Shown here one piece after another: positions 46,067-54,223 of a stretch of DNA of 64,000 nt. Both the position numbers and the translations under genes were made by a program. The number at the start of each line of letters is the position of its first letter. Positions within the stretch are counted from its first letter, which is position 1. A model generated the notes under the pieces. That model worked only from the letters and a program-made list of their open reading frames with translations, did not search any database and had not been told where the DNA came from. This DNA comes from Hyphomicrobium sp. (GTDB lineage Bacteria > Pseudomonadota > Alphaproteobacteria > Rhizobiales > Hyphomicrobiaceae): assembly GCA_003987725.1 (NCBI GenBank), contig RXJH01000002.1, positions 224,461-288,460 of the forward strand. Reading direction: 5' to 3'.

Positions 46067-48712
46067 ATGGACGAGAAGAACGACTTACGGCGCGCCTTCG
46101 AGGCCGAGGAGCAAGAGCTTCGGCTAAGGCAGTCGAAGGTCGCTTGCATCCTCGGAATTGTTTTGATTCCCGCAGGGATCGTCCTCGACCGCATCAGCTA
46201 TTATGATCAGGTCAATACGCTGGCGGCCATCCGGTTCGTCGCAGCGGGGCTGATTGCGGGCATCTATGCCCTGCACTTCTGGGATAGGACCGCCGCCCAC
46301 GTCCGCTATTTGACGATGGCGGGCTTGCTGATCGCTGTCGCATCGATCGCGGTGATGATCGGCATCACGAACGGTGCCGAATCCACCTATTACAACGGCC
46401 TCTTCCTCATCCTGTTCGCTGTCGGCGTGTTGGCGCCGATGCAGCCGATGGAAGCCGCCCTTCTCTGCATCTCGACACTCGGGATTTACATCATCGCCTG
46501 CTTGCAGGTGCCGACCGCGGCCGACATGACCAAGACGTTGATGAACAACCTCTACTTTCTGGTCCTGACGTGCATCATTTCGGTGACGGCGGTCCATTTC
46601 AACTACCGGCGCCGCTTCAACGAATTCCGGTTGAAGTACAAGCTCGCCGCGCAGCACCAGGAGCTATCGGCGCTCGATCGACTGAAGTCTCAGTTCTTTG
46701 CCAACGTCAGCCATGAGCTGAGAACACCGCTGACACTCATTCTGGCACCCGTGGAGCGGCTGAAAACCGATGTCGCGTCCCTGAGCCCATCGGCACAGCA
46801 ACTGCTGGACGTCATCGAGAACAACGCCCTCCGCCTGCTGCGCCTCGTGAACGATATTCTAAGCTTGATCCGCCTCGAGGAAGGCCGCGCCACGCTTTCG
46901 AAGAAACCGGTCGATATGGCGCACTTCATGAAGCACACGGCCGCGTCGATGAAGCATCTCGCGACCCTGAAGGGCGTCAATCTCGAGTTGGCGGAACCTA
47001 CGGGCGATCTGCTGATCGACGCCGATCCTGACGCGCTCGAGAAGATCGTCAGCAACGTCATCGCCAACGCCATCAAGTTTACGCCGCCCGAAGGCCGGAT
47101 CGATATTTCCGCCGGGCGCGAAGACGACATGGTGATGATCAAAATTTCCGATACCGGCATCGGCATCCCAGCCGAACAGCTTCCGCACATCTTTGATCGC
47201 TTCTATCAGGTCGATGGCTCCGCGACACGCCGCCATCAAGGCCTGGGTCTTGGCCTCGCCCTCGTCCGTGAGCTGATCACGCGGCATGGCGGCAGTGTCA
47301 CGGCAACAAGTAATTCAGGGCACGGAACGACATTCGTTTTACGTTTTCCTCACGCACTCCAGGCTACCCAATCCGGCATGAGCGATTCCGAAGAAAAGCC
47401 GGACGGACTTGCCGACGACCCTCTGCGCACTTTCGATCGCAAGGCGTCTGCGCGTGCTCTAATGGCGAGCGACCACCCGGCGCCCGAAATCAAAGATCCG
47501 AGCGCCCCGCAGCCTGAGGACAATCGCGCCGGGTTGCCTCTCCTGCTCGTCGTCGACGACGAACCGGACATGCGCAGGTATCTGGTATCCATGCTGCGCG
47601 AGAACTATCGCATCATCGAGGCCCCCGATGGCATCACCGCCCTCGACAAGGCCAAGGGGCAAAAACCTGATCTGATCCTGCTCGACGTCATGTTGCCGGG
47701 CGTCACCGGGCTCGAGGTCTGCCGCTCGCTGAAGGAAAGAGCCGAGACGCGCGCCATCAAGATCATCATCTTGACCGCGCGTGCCGACGAAGAAGCGAAG
47801 ATTACCGCGCTGAAGCATGGCGCCGACGACTTCCTCATCAAGCCGTTCAGCGGCTTGGAAGTCCGTTCGCGCATCGCCAACCTCATCAGGGCCTCGCAAC
47901 TCGAAACCGACCTTCACCGGACGAACGCCGAGCTCAAGCAAAGCCTGCAGCAGTTACGCGAGACCGAAGCCGCCCTCGTCCAAAACGCCCGTCTCAGCGC
48001 GCTTGGTACGATGGCAGCCGGCCTTCTGCACGAAATCGGCAACCCGCTGAACTTCATGGGCACGGCGCTGCAATTGGCCGCACGCGACCCGACGATCCAA
48101 GCCGACCCCGATACCGCCGATACGCTGAAAGACATCCACGCCGGCTACGACCGCATCCACCGCGTCGTCACGGACCTGAGAGGCTTTACGGCGCCGCATC
48201 GCCCCGAGCATCCGCGTCCATTCCATATGGAAGCCGCCATCGACCACGCGCTGCGCTTTACGGCGCATATTCAGAAGGGCATCACGATCACAAGGCACGA
48301 CGCATCTGATGATACAGTCGTCGGCTCGCAGTCGACGATTGCTCAGGTGCTCGTCAATCTCATCGTCAACGCGGTCGCAGCGGTCCGCGCAGTCGAAGAA
48401 GAGCGCAAGCCCGAGATCACCATAACGTCGGTCGTTGAGGACGAGGAACTGATCGTCTCGGTACGGGACAACGGAACCGGCATCGATCCCAAGATCCAGT
48501 CTCAGATTTTCGATCCGTTTTTCTCGACAAAAGACGTCGGCGAGGGCATGGGCCTCGGCCTTGCGGTCAGTCACCGCATCATCGCGAACCATGGTGGTTC
48601 ATTGAGTGTTAAGAGTAGTCTTGGAGAGTGGACCGAGTTCCGTTTCAACCTCCCGATCTCGTCGGATTCGGATAAAGAGAACCAGGTCTTCCATGGAGTC
48701 GTTTCGTCCTGA
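46067..48712 (+). CDS. Membrane hybrid histidine kinase with two kinase cores around a receiver (PhcS-like)
   Basis: An 881-residue sensor. Residues 22-175 hold six predicted membrane helices with very short loops. Kinase core 1: SHELRTPL with His216, N-box VSNVIANAIKF, G-boxes DTGIGIP and GLGLGLALV. A receiver follows at about 490-605 (LVVDDEP, Asp540 in LILLDVMLP, Lys in LIKPFS). A second kinase core has LLHEIGNPLNFM with His655, VLVNLIVNAVAAV, DNGTGID and GMGLGLAVSH. A membrane-embedded sensor fits a hydrophobic ester ligand. It starts four bases after the methyltransferase gene and overlaps the next by 20. Confidence 0.88.
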   Translation: MDEKNDLRRAFEAEEQELRLRQSKVACILGIVLIPAGIVLDRISYYDQVNTLAAIRFVAAGLIAGIYALHFWDRTAAHVRYLTMAGLLIAVASIAVMIGITNGAESTYYNGLFLILFAVGVLAPMQPMEAALLCISTLGIYIIACLQVPTAADMTKTLMNNLYFLVLTCIISVTAVHFNYRRRFNEFRLKYKLAAQHQELSALDRLKSQFFANVSHELRTPLTLILAPVERLKTDVASLSPSAQQLLDVIENNALRLLRLVNDILSLIRLEEGRATLSKKPVDMAHFMKHTAASMKHLATLKGVNLELAEPTGDLLIDADPDALEKIVSNVIANAIKFTPPEGRIDISAGREDDMVMIKISDTGIGIPAEQLPHIFDRFYQVDGSATRRHQGLGLGLALVRELITRHGGSVTATSNSGHGTTFVLRFPHALQATQSGMSDSEEKPDGLADDPLRTFDRKASARALMASDHPAPEIKDPSAPQPEDNRAGLPLLLVVDDEPDMRRYLVSMLRENYRIIEAPDGITALDKAKGQKPDLILLDVMLPGVTGLEVCRSLKERAETRAIKIIILTARADEEAKITALKHGADDFLIKPFSGLEVRSRIANLIRASQLETDLHRTNAELKQSLQQLRETEAALVQNARLSALGTMAAGLLHEIGNPLNFMGTALQLAARDPTIQADPDTADTLKDIHAGYDRIHRVVTDLRGFTAPHRPEHPRPFHMEAAIDHALRFTAHIQKGITITRHDASDDTVVGSQSTIAQVLVNLIVNAVAAVRAVEEERKPEITITSVVEDEELIVSVRDNGTGIDPKIQSQIFDPFFSTKDVGEGMGLGLAVSHRIIANHGGSLSVKSSLGEWTEFRFNLPISSDSDKENQVFHGVVSS

Positions 48713-49943
48713 TCAGCCGGTCGAGATCCTGATCGTCGACGACGAGCCGCAGGCTGTTAAATATTTCAAGAAAGCATTCGGCGCGCGTTACGACGTGTTG
48801 ACTGCGACGAGTGCCGACGAAGCCGAATCTCTCATCCTCTCCGGCAACCACAACATCGCGCTCGTCATTTCCGACCAGCGGATGCCGGGACGCAGCGGCG
48901 TCAGCCTTCTCAACCGCATTCGTAACGAGCGGCCCGACATCATCCGCATGTTGACGACGGCCTATGCCGATCTCGATAGCGCCATCGACGCCGTCAATAA
49001 GGGTGAGATCCTTCGCTATATTTCGAAGCCGTGGGATCTCCGCGTGCTCGAAGCCGAAATCGAGCAGGCGATCACTTTCTATCTCCTGAAGAACGAATAC
49101 GACATGCTCCTGCGCGACAAGCTCAGCGCGTTGCATCGTACCCTTTTGCGCGATCGCATGAACAATCTCGCGATGCTGTCGAAATTGCTGCCGTACAACA
49201 ACGCGCCGCTGACGATGTATCAGTACCTGAAGGATTCGATCGCCGAGACGTCCTGGCGACCGGCAGCGCAGAAGGCCTGGTCGCAGCTCCGCATCCGCGA
49301 TCACTGGCGCATTCCGGTCGAAGAAACCCAGCGCGCGGTCGATCTATCGGAAGACCTGACGACGCCGCTCCTTTTGGCAGATGCCGAGGTTGCTGAAGTC
49401 GACCTGATTGCCGCCCTGTCGGCATGCGCCGAAGCGATCAACAAGGACCTCGGCGCCAAACAGGTCGTGATCAATGCAAACCGCCCGCAAATCATCGTTT
49501 CCACCGATCCGGATGCGATCAACAAGATCATTACGGGCCTGATGGACCCGATGAGCCAGTGGGCCGCGACCGGCAGCACGCTGCTCGTCAATGTCTCGCA
49601 GGAGATGGATAACGGTGCCAGCGGTGACGTGAGCATCCATTTCGAACTCCGCAATTGCGAACCGCACAGGTCGATGCAGGATTGCGTGCTTTTCAATCCG
49701 CCTTTGCATACCGCGCCGAAGCGCGCCAGCGACTATCTGAAGGCTGCGCTCGCCATCGGCCACATCGGGGGAACGATAAGCTCGCCACCGATGGAAAACG
49801 GTTACAAGCAAATCCACGTCACACTGCCGACACGCGCAAAGGCCAGCGGCACGAAGATCAATGCGCTGCCCAAGCAGTGGCTGCAGGATTTGAGCGACGA
49901 ATACGAAAAATGGGTTTTGGGCACGCTCGAAATTGCGGCGTGA
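48693..49943 (+). CDS. Second receiver protein with degenerate kinase-like tail (PhcQ/PhcR-like)
   Basis: A 416-residue protein paralogous to the product of 43395-44528. The receiver covers residues 10-125: ILIVDDEP, Asp61 in LVISDQRMPG, Lys112 in RYISKPWDL. After a helical linker (about 125-200), a kinase-like region reads DAINKIITGLMDPMSQW where an N-box would be and GHIGGTISSPPMENGYKQIHVTLP at the end, so ATP binding is doubtful. No DNA-binding domain. The ATG at 48693 lies inside the end of the kinase gene. It is the last gene of the operon; output is probably by protein contact. Confidence 0.8.
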   Translation: MESFRPDQPVEILIVDDEPQAVKYFKKAFGARYDVLTATSADEAESLILSGNHNIALVISDQRMPGRSGVSLLNRIRNERPDIIRMLTTAYADLDSAIDAVNKGEILRYISKPWDLRVLEAEIEQAITFYLLKNEYDMLLRDKLSALHRTLLRDRMNNLAMLSKLLPYNNAPLTMYQYLKDSIAETSWRPAAQKAWSQLRIRDHWRIPVEETQRAVDLSEDLTTPLLLADAEVAEVDLIAALSACAEAINKDLGAKQVVINANRPQIIVSTDPDAINKIITGLMDPMSQWAATGSTLLVNVSQEMDNGASGDVSIHFELRNCEPHRSMQDCVLFNPPLHTAPKRASDYLKAALAIGHIGGTISSPPMENGYKQIHVTLPTRAKASGTKINALPKQWLQDLSDEYEKWVLGTLEIAA

Positions 49944-50143
49944 ACGCACGTTCCGCCGAGCCTCCACAACGCCGGACAAGTATCACCGTTCTGGCAACGC
50001 CACGTTGCCCTGGCGAACGCAGAGCTTCGTTCGAATTCGGGCGTTCGCTGTCGGCTCTGAGCAAGCTCCTATAAAGTAAGGCTCCTTGACCGCCGTAGAC
50101 CCGGTCTCGAGCACACCAGCCCGCCCCAGCGAGCATCACCGTT

Positions 50144-50357
50144 CTAGCCAGCTTCCGGACCGAAAGACCGAAGGTTCAGATAGCTATTTGCTAGAGCAAT
50201 CAATTGGCTGCGCTCGGAATTCTCACGCAGCGCAACTTCGCGCGGGGTGAAATGCCACGCCCTTTCCTCTCGCTACTTGTGCGTTTTCGACCAATACGCG
50301 CTTGAGATCGCCGTGATGGTATGCTGGTTCGGGCGTCTCGTGCACGAAATGGACCAA
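50144..50357 (-). pseudogene. Remnant of a TetR/AcrR-family regulator gene
   Basis: On the minus strand the frame from 50357 reads VHETPEPAYHHGDLKRVLVE; YHHGDLKRVLVENAQ is the characteristic N-terminus of one TetR/AcrR subgroup. It then runs RGKGVAFHP and hits a stop at 50223, before the helix-turn-helix. A one-base shift near 50245 reopens a frame to 50144 (SPREVALRENSE), but no ligand-binding domain follows. It lies just before, and divergent from, the aldehyde dehydrogenase gene, where a regulator would be expected. Short length makes this tentative. Confidence 0.45.
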
Positions 50358-50432
50358 GTTGTCAGAAATGACATGTGTTGACAGGGAAAACATCTTGCAT
50401 GTTTCCCCCGTCTGCATCGGGAGATTTTTTTG

Positions 50433-51857
50433 ATGACAGCTCATGTTTCGGTCAGGGACGAAGGCTTTCTTCTGACAGCCTTGCTGAGCAAGCAGCGCAC
50501 CGCGTTCTTGAGCGATGGCCCGCCGTCCGCCGCAGCCCGACGTGCAGATTTGCTGAAGCTGAAGCAGGCGCTGGTAAAACACCGGACGGCGTTCGAAGCC
50601 GCCGTGAGCAGGGATTTCGGCTACCGTTCCGCCTACGAAACGCGGATTATGGAAGTCTCGCCGGTCATCCAGACGATCAACTACCTCCGCCGCAATCTGA
50701 CGAAATGGATGCGTCCCGAGCGCCGCCGTGTCGCGATCCATTTCCACCCCGGGCGCAATCGGGTCGTCTATCAGCCGCTCGGCGTCATCGGCATCATCTC
50801 GCCCTGGAACTATCCGATCTCTCTGGCTCTGACCCCGCTCGCGACGGCCATCGCCGCGGGCAATCGCGCCATCCTGAAGCCATCCGAGTTGACACCGCGA
50901 ACGAGCGAGCTTCTCAAATCGGTGCTCAGCGAGCTTTTCCCCGCGGAACAGGTCGCCGTCGTTACCGGAGGTCCGGAAATCGGCGCTGCGTTCTCGCGCC
51001 TTCCCTTCGATCATCTCCTCTTCACCGGCAGCACCAACGTCGGCCGCTCGGTCATGAAGGAAGCCGCCGAAAATCTCGTGCCGGTGACACTGGAGCTTGG
51101 CGGTAAGTCGCCGGTTTTGATTGGAACCGACGCCGACATCGAGGCGGCCGCGACCAGCGTCGCCTTTGGAAAGCTCGCAAATGCCGGCCAAACCTGCATC
51201 GCTCCCGATTACGTCCTGGTGCCCGAAAAAGACGCGGCGGCATTCGTGGCCTCCTTTGACGCGATCGCGCGCAAGTTCTATCCGCAGGGAGCCGCAGACC
51301 GGAACTATACGTCCATCGTCAATGCGAAGCATCACGATCGCATGCTGAAGCTGATCGACGATGCGAAGCGAAAAGGCGCGAAGGTGATTGAAGTCGTCGC
51401 CGGCGCAGGAGAAGCCGCGCACAAACTCGCGCCCGTGCTCGTGCTCAACGTCACCGACGATATGACCATTATGCAGCAGGAAATCTTCGGGCCCGCGCTG
51501 CCGGTGATGACGTATCGCAACTTCGATGATGCGATCGGCTACATCAACCGCAAGCCCCGGCCGCTGGCCCTCTATTACTTCGGCCAGAACAGCGAAGACC
51601 GCCAGAAGGTTTTGACCCACACGACATCGGGCAACGTCACCGTCAACGATACATTGATGCACTACGTCCAGAACGACATCCCGTTCGGCGGCATCGGCAT
51701 GTCGGGTATGGGTGCCTATCACGGACACGAAGGCTTCAAGTCGCTGAGCCACGCCAAGGGCGTATTCGAACAGAGTAAATGGAACCTGGGTTGGCTCCTG
51801 CATCCGCCATTCAACCGGATGACGGATCTTGTCATCCGCTATTTTCAACGGTGGTGA
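50433..51857 (+). CDS. Coniferyl aldehyde dehydrogenase (CalB-like)
   Basis: A 474-residue aldehyde dehydrogenase. LGVIGIISPWNYPISLAL, the glutamate motif TLELGGKSP and the catalytic cysteine motif NAGQTCIAPDYVLVP are intact. The class-3-like features, a short N-terminus and a hydrophobic basic C-terminal tail (WNLGWLLHPPFNRMTDLVIRYFQRW), place it with coniferyl aldehyde/fatty aldehyde dehydrogenases that may attach to membranes. The ATG at 50433 follows GGGAG. Conversion of an aromatic or long-chain aldehyde to the acid is likely; the exact substrate is open. Confidence 0.88.
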   Translation: MTAHVSVRDEGFLLTALLSKQRTAFLSDGPPSAAARRADLLKLKQALVKHRTAFEAAVSRDFGYRSAYETRIMEVSPVIQTINYLRRNLTKWMRPERRRVAIHFHPGRNRVVYQPLGVIGIISPWNYPISLALTPLATAIAAGNRAILKPSELTPRTSELLKSVLSELFPAEQVAVVTGGPEIGAAFSRLPFDHLLFTGSTNVGRSVMKEAAENLVPVTLELGGKSPVLIGTDADIEAAATSVAFGKLANAGQTCIAPDYVLVPEKDAAAFVASFDAIARKFYPQGAADRNYTSIVNAKHHDRMLKLIDDAKRKGAKVIEVVAGAGEAAHKLAPVLVLNVTDDMTIMQQEIFGPALPVMTYRNFDDAIGYINRKPRPLALYYFGQNSEDRQKVLTHTTSGNVTVNDTLMHYVQNDIPFGGIGMSGMGAYHGHEGFKSLSHAKGVFEQSKWNLGWLLHPPFNRMTDLVIRYFQRW

Positions 51858-51942
51858 CTTTCCCTGCCAAATCGCCTGTATTCGGCGCCGCTGATCGCTA
51901 CGGTGCGGCGGCAATATTGAAAAACCAAAAAAAGGAACTCGA

Positions 51943-52374
51943 ATGCAGCAAACAGTGGTCAGGGTCATCTGCGCGATCGGCCAGTCCGGTCAGCTGGGCC
52001 TCAATGGAGAGCTGCCGTGGGAAGGCAACCGGGACCCTGAATACGTTGCGGACGTCGCCCGCTTTTTCGACATCACCCGAGGCCACGTCTTGATAGCCGG
52101 CCCAAAGACCATCGGCGCCGTGCCGGAGTTCGCGCGCACGGACCGCACGCTCTTCGTCCTGCGTTCGCACATGGACCCGGAAGAAACGCTCAAGCAATTC
52201 GCTGGCCGTGTCGTCTTCATCGGCGGAGGCCCGCCGGTCTGGGACGTTTATGCGCGTTTCGTTAGCCACTGGGACATCACGCGCCTCCCCTACGATGGCC
52301 CGGCGGACCGTTGGTTCAATCCGAAGTGGTTGACGGCCGGTAGCCATCCGGGCCCGCACGGCGCCACGACCTGA
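51943..52374 (+). CDS. dmrA: Dihydromethanopterin reductase DmrA (dihydrofolate reductase-like)
   Basis: DmrA reduces dihydromethanopterin to tetrahydromethanopterin, the C1 carrier of formaldehyde oxidation, in methylotrophs. The 143-residue (about 15 kDa) protein is DHFR-like: VICAIGQSGQLGLNGELPWEG matches the DHFR N-terminus (GLNGELPW), HVLIAGPKTIGAVP the NADPH-binding turn, and VVFIGGGPPVWDVY the second glycine motif. The end DITRLPYDGPADRWFNP fits my memory of Methylobacterium DmrA better than ordinary DHFR, and the protein is shorter than DHFR. Ordinary DHFR remains the alternative. Confidence 0.75.
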   Translation: MQQTVVRVICAIGQSGQLGLNGELPWEGNRDPEYVADVARFFDITRGHVLIAGPKTIGAVPEFARTDRTLFVLRSHMDPEETLKQFAGRVVFIGGGPPVWDVYARFVSHWDITRLPYDGPADRWFNPKWLTAGSHPGPHGATT

Positions 52375-52409
52375 AAAACAAAGGCCGGATGCGTTCTCCG
52401 CGTCCGGCC
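52374..52409 (-). terminator. Rho-independent terminator of the KGG protein gene
   Basis: An 11-pair stem (GGCCGGATGCG / CGCGTCCGGCC, one wobble) with a five-base loop is followed on the minus strand by TTTGTTTTTC. It sits between the convergent dmrA and KGG genes. Confidence 0.75.
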
Positions 52410-52438
52410 CAAGCTCTAATGCGAGTAATTTTCAACGG

Positions 52439-52672
52439 CTAGTGCTGACCGCCCTTGCGGCCAGCTTCTGCCGCTCTTTGCGGATCATTTCGAAAATTTC
52501 CGCCGCTCTCATGGCCGCCTTTTCTGCCGGCCTGAGACGCAAGTTCGTGATTTCGCGAAAAGCTTCGCTCATTGTCCGGAACGCTTGCGCCGCCCTTGCG
52601 GGCGATCTCACGCTGCTTCTCGGCATCCATGGATGCGAAGCCGCGTTTTGATGTTCTGTCCTCGTGAGCCAT
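52439..52672 (-). CDS. KGG-repeat general stress protein (Con-10-like)
   Basis: A 77-residue very hydrophilic protein made of repeats around R-K-G-G: REIARKGGASVP, LASQAGRKGGHESGG and AAEAGRKGGQH. This is the bacterial general-stress/conidiation-protein-10 motif. Such proteins are disordered and build up in stress or stationary phase; B. subtilis GsiB is the best-known relative. AGGT precedes the ATG. A terminator follows. Confidence 0.88.
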   Translation of the reverse strand: MAHEDRTSKRGFASMDAEKQREIARKGGASVPDNERSFSRNHELASQAGRKGGHESGGNFRNDPQRAAEAGRKGGQH

Positions 52673-52932
52673 GGGGGATTACCTTTTTGGAGTGAAATTT
52701 GCGCCTCGAACGTTCGAGGCCGTTGACGTTGCCAGGAAATGCAGGCGCCGCTCGACGACTGCTCGGCAACGCGGAGTGAACCTCGCTTTCTCAAGAGGGT
52801 TCCCGGGATTCTCGCCTGCGAACATGACGATTTCGCAAGAATATTCACGAAGCGCAGCTTGGCACGCCGCGCCACGCAACCACGCTCGTTCGAACGGATT
52901 TCCCCAATGGGTGCGATCTTCAAGGAGAAGCG

Positions 52933-53094
52933 ATGACTGAGAGACAGCAGGAAGGCCCGCCGACCTATTCCGCAGAACAAGTGACCCAGGGCAAAATTAT
53001 CCTTAGGCAGCCATGGCAACGCTTCGTCTTCGTGACGGGCCTCGCCGCAGCCGTTCTCCTGCCGCTCGCTCTCGGCATCTATTACTTTCGGTAA
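52933..53094 (+). CDS. Small single-helix membrane protein
   Basis: A 53-residue protein preceded by AAGGAGAAGCG, a near-perfect ribosome site. It begins MTERQQEGPPTYSAEQVTQG, then a basic segment IILRQPWQRFVF and one transmembrane helix (VTGLAAAVLLPLALGIYYF) ending at the C-terminus. Proteins of this pattern (YSAEQ-xxQG-I-L-R) are common in Hyphomicrobium and Bradyrhizobium and have no known function. It converges on the DUF2076 gene with 12 bases between. Confidence 0.7.
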   Translation: MTERQQEGPPTYSAEQVTQGKIILRQPWQRFVFVTGLAAAVLLPLALGIYYFR

Positions 53095-53106
53095 GACGAA
53101 CCCGGA

Positions 53107-53784
53107 CTAGACGTCAAAGTCGTCGTTACCCCAGGAGTCGTCGCTGTCGTCCTGAGCGTCCTGCATGTCGTCCTGCGCCGCGTCATCGGCCGCCAAGTCC
53201 CGCTGCGCCTTATCGCGATCGTCCTCCGCATCCTGCAACTGGTCCTGGAGATTATCGATCGTCTTTTGATCGCCGGTGCCGGTGCCAGTGCCGCCCGCCC
53301 AGGCCTGTCCACCGCCACCGAACAAGCTTCGAATTCCATCGGCTAGGAACACGCCACCTGCGACCCCGGCTGCCGTCGAGAGCGCCGAAGATAAAAAGCC
53401 GCCGCCGCCACCCGGACGTACCGGCGAACCCCACGGGCTATTGGGTTGAGGCGGCGCCACGGCTTCCGATGGTCCGGGCTGCTGAGGCGGCGGCGCGTAC
53501 CGGCTACCGCTTTGGGGCACAGACGATCCGCCGAGGAAACTTCCTCCGCGTCCCGGCTGCTGTTGCTGTCGAACGGCGGCTTCAAGCTCTCTGATACGAG
53601 CCTCTGCCCGCTCGACGGCCTGCTGCTGAACGATGACGGTCTGCGCAAGATAGTATGGCGCATCAGGAGCGCGCCGGACCAGATCCTGGATCAGCGCTTG
53701 CGCCTCCAGATCCTTATCGCCGCCATCGAAATTGCGGAGCCGCGCAAACAAATCTTCAATGAGCTGCTTTTCTTCCGCGTTCAT
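53107..53784 (-). CDS. DUF2076 protein
   Basis: A 225-residue protein with the DUF2076 head (MNAEEKQLIEDLFARLRNFD, APYYLAQTVIVQQQAVERAEARI coiled coil), a Gly/Pro/Gln-rich linker, a hydrophobic glycine-rich segment (FLSSALSTAAGVAGGVFLADGIRSLF) and a very acidic C-terminus (AQDDSDDSWGNDDFDV). The family is widespread in proteobacteria, placed in the periplasm or membrane, and has no known function. The acidic tail could bind cations, which is inference. Confidence 0.85.
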   Translation of the reverse strand: MNAEEKQLIEDLFARLRNFDGGDKDLEAQALIQDLVRRAPDAPYYLAQTVIVQQQAVERAEARIRELEAAVRQQQQPGRGGSFLGGSSVPQSGSRYAPPPQQPGPSEAVAPPQPNSPWGSPVRPGGGGGFLSSALSTAAGVAGGVFLADGIRSLFGGGGQAWAGGTGTGTGDQKTIDNLQDQLQDAEDDRDKAQRDLAADDAAQDDMQDAQDDSDDSWGNDDFDV

Positions 53785-54069
53785 GGGGCCAGCCTCCTAG
53801 CTGAGACGTCTATGCCGACTGTTGTGCAACGCATGTAAGAACCGGATCGCGTGAGTGACATGGGGACTGAGATTAATTTTTCGCTATCCCGGCCGAAGGT
53901 TGCATGCCCTTGGCGATTCAGCGTCATGGACGCCGGCTGCCCGGGACATGGATTTTTGACGCGTGTGCCAGAAAGTGGCCGACTCCTCACATCGGCCGTT
54001 CGCACTAGATAAAATGTCCGGCGATGCCTCTATATCTCTCGAGCACGAATTTTCGTCGGGAGAACGGTG

Positions 54070-54159
54070 ATGGATAAAATCGCCCTGGGCTTTTTGTTCC
54101 TCTTGCTGGTGATCGTATGCTCTACGATTTTTCACCATATGGGCTTTGTTGGGACCTGA
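54070..54159 (+). CDS. Very small membrane peptide, putative
   Basis: A 29-codon frame, MDKIALGFLFLLLVIVCSTI followed by FHHMGFVGT in the genome: one hydrophobic helix and a His-containing end. GGGAG lies ten bases upstream and a terminator follows 14 bases after the stop, so it could be a real transcription unit. There is no homology I can name. Confidence 0.4.
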   Translation: MDKIALGFLFLLLVIVCSTIFHHMGFVGT

Positions 54160-54172
54160 CCTTGAAAAGCAA

Positions 54173-54200
54173 AAAGCGGCCTCGAGGGCCGCTTTCGCAT
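54173..54200 (+). terminator. Rho-independent terminator
   Basis: A nine-pair stem (AAAGCGGCC / GGCCGCTTT) with a five-base loop, followed by CGCATTTT. On the minus strand it is followed by a run with TTTTT and so may also end the TonB receptor transcript. Confidence 0.75.
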
Positions 54201-54223
54201 TTTCTGGGTGAGGTACGCAGGTT

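Noticed and set aside
49980-50147. Direct repeat ATCACCGTTCT, two copies about 155 bases apart
   Set aside because: It has only two short copies with no related structure; probably chance or an old local duplication.
50223-51968. Minus-strand open frame of 581 codons
   Set aside because: Most of it is antisense to the aldehyde dehydrogenase. Only its last 44 codons, which resemble a TetR N-terminus, were kept, as a remnant.
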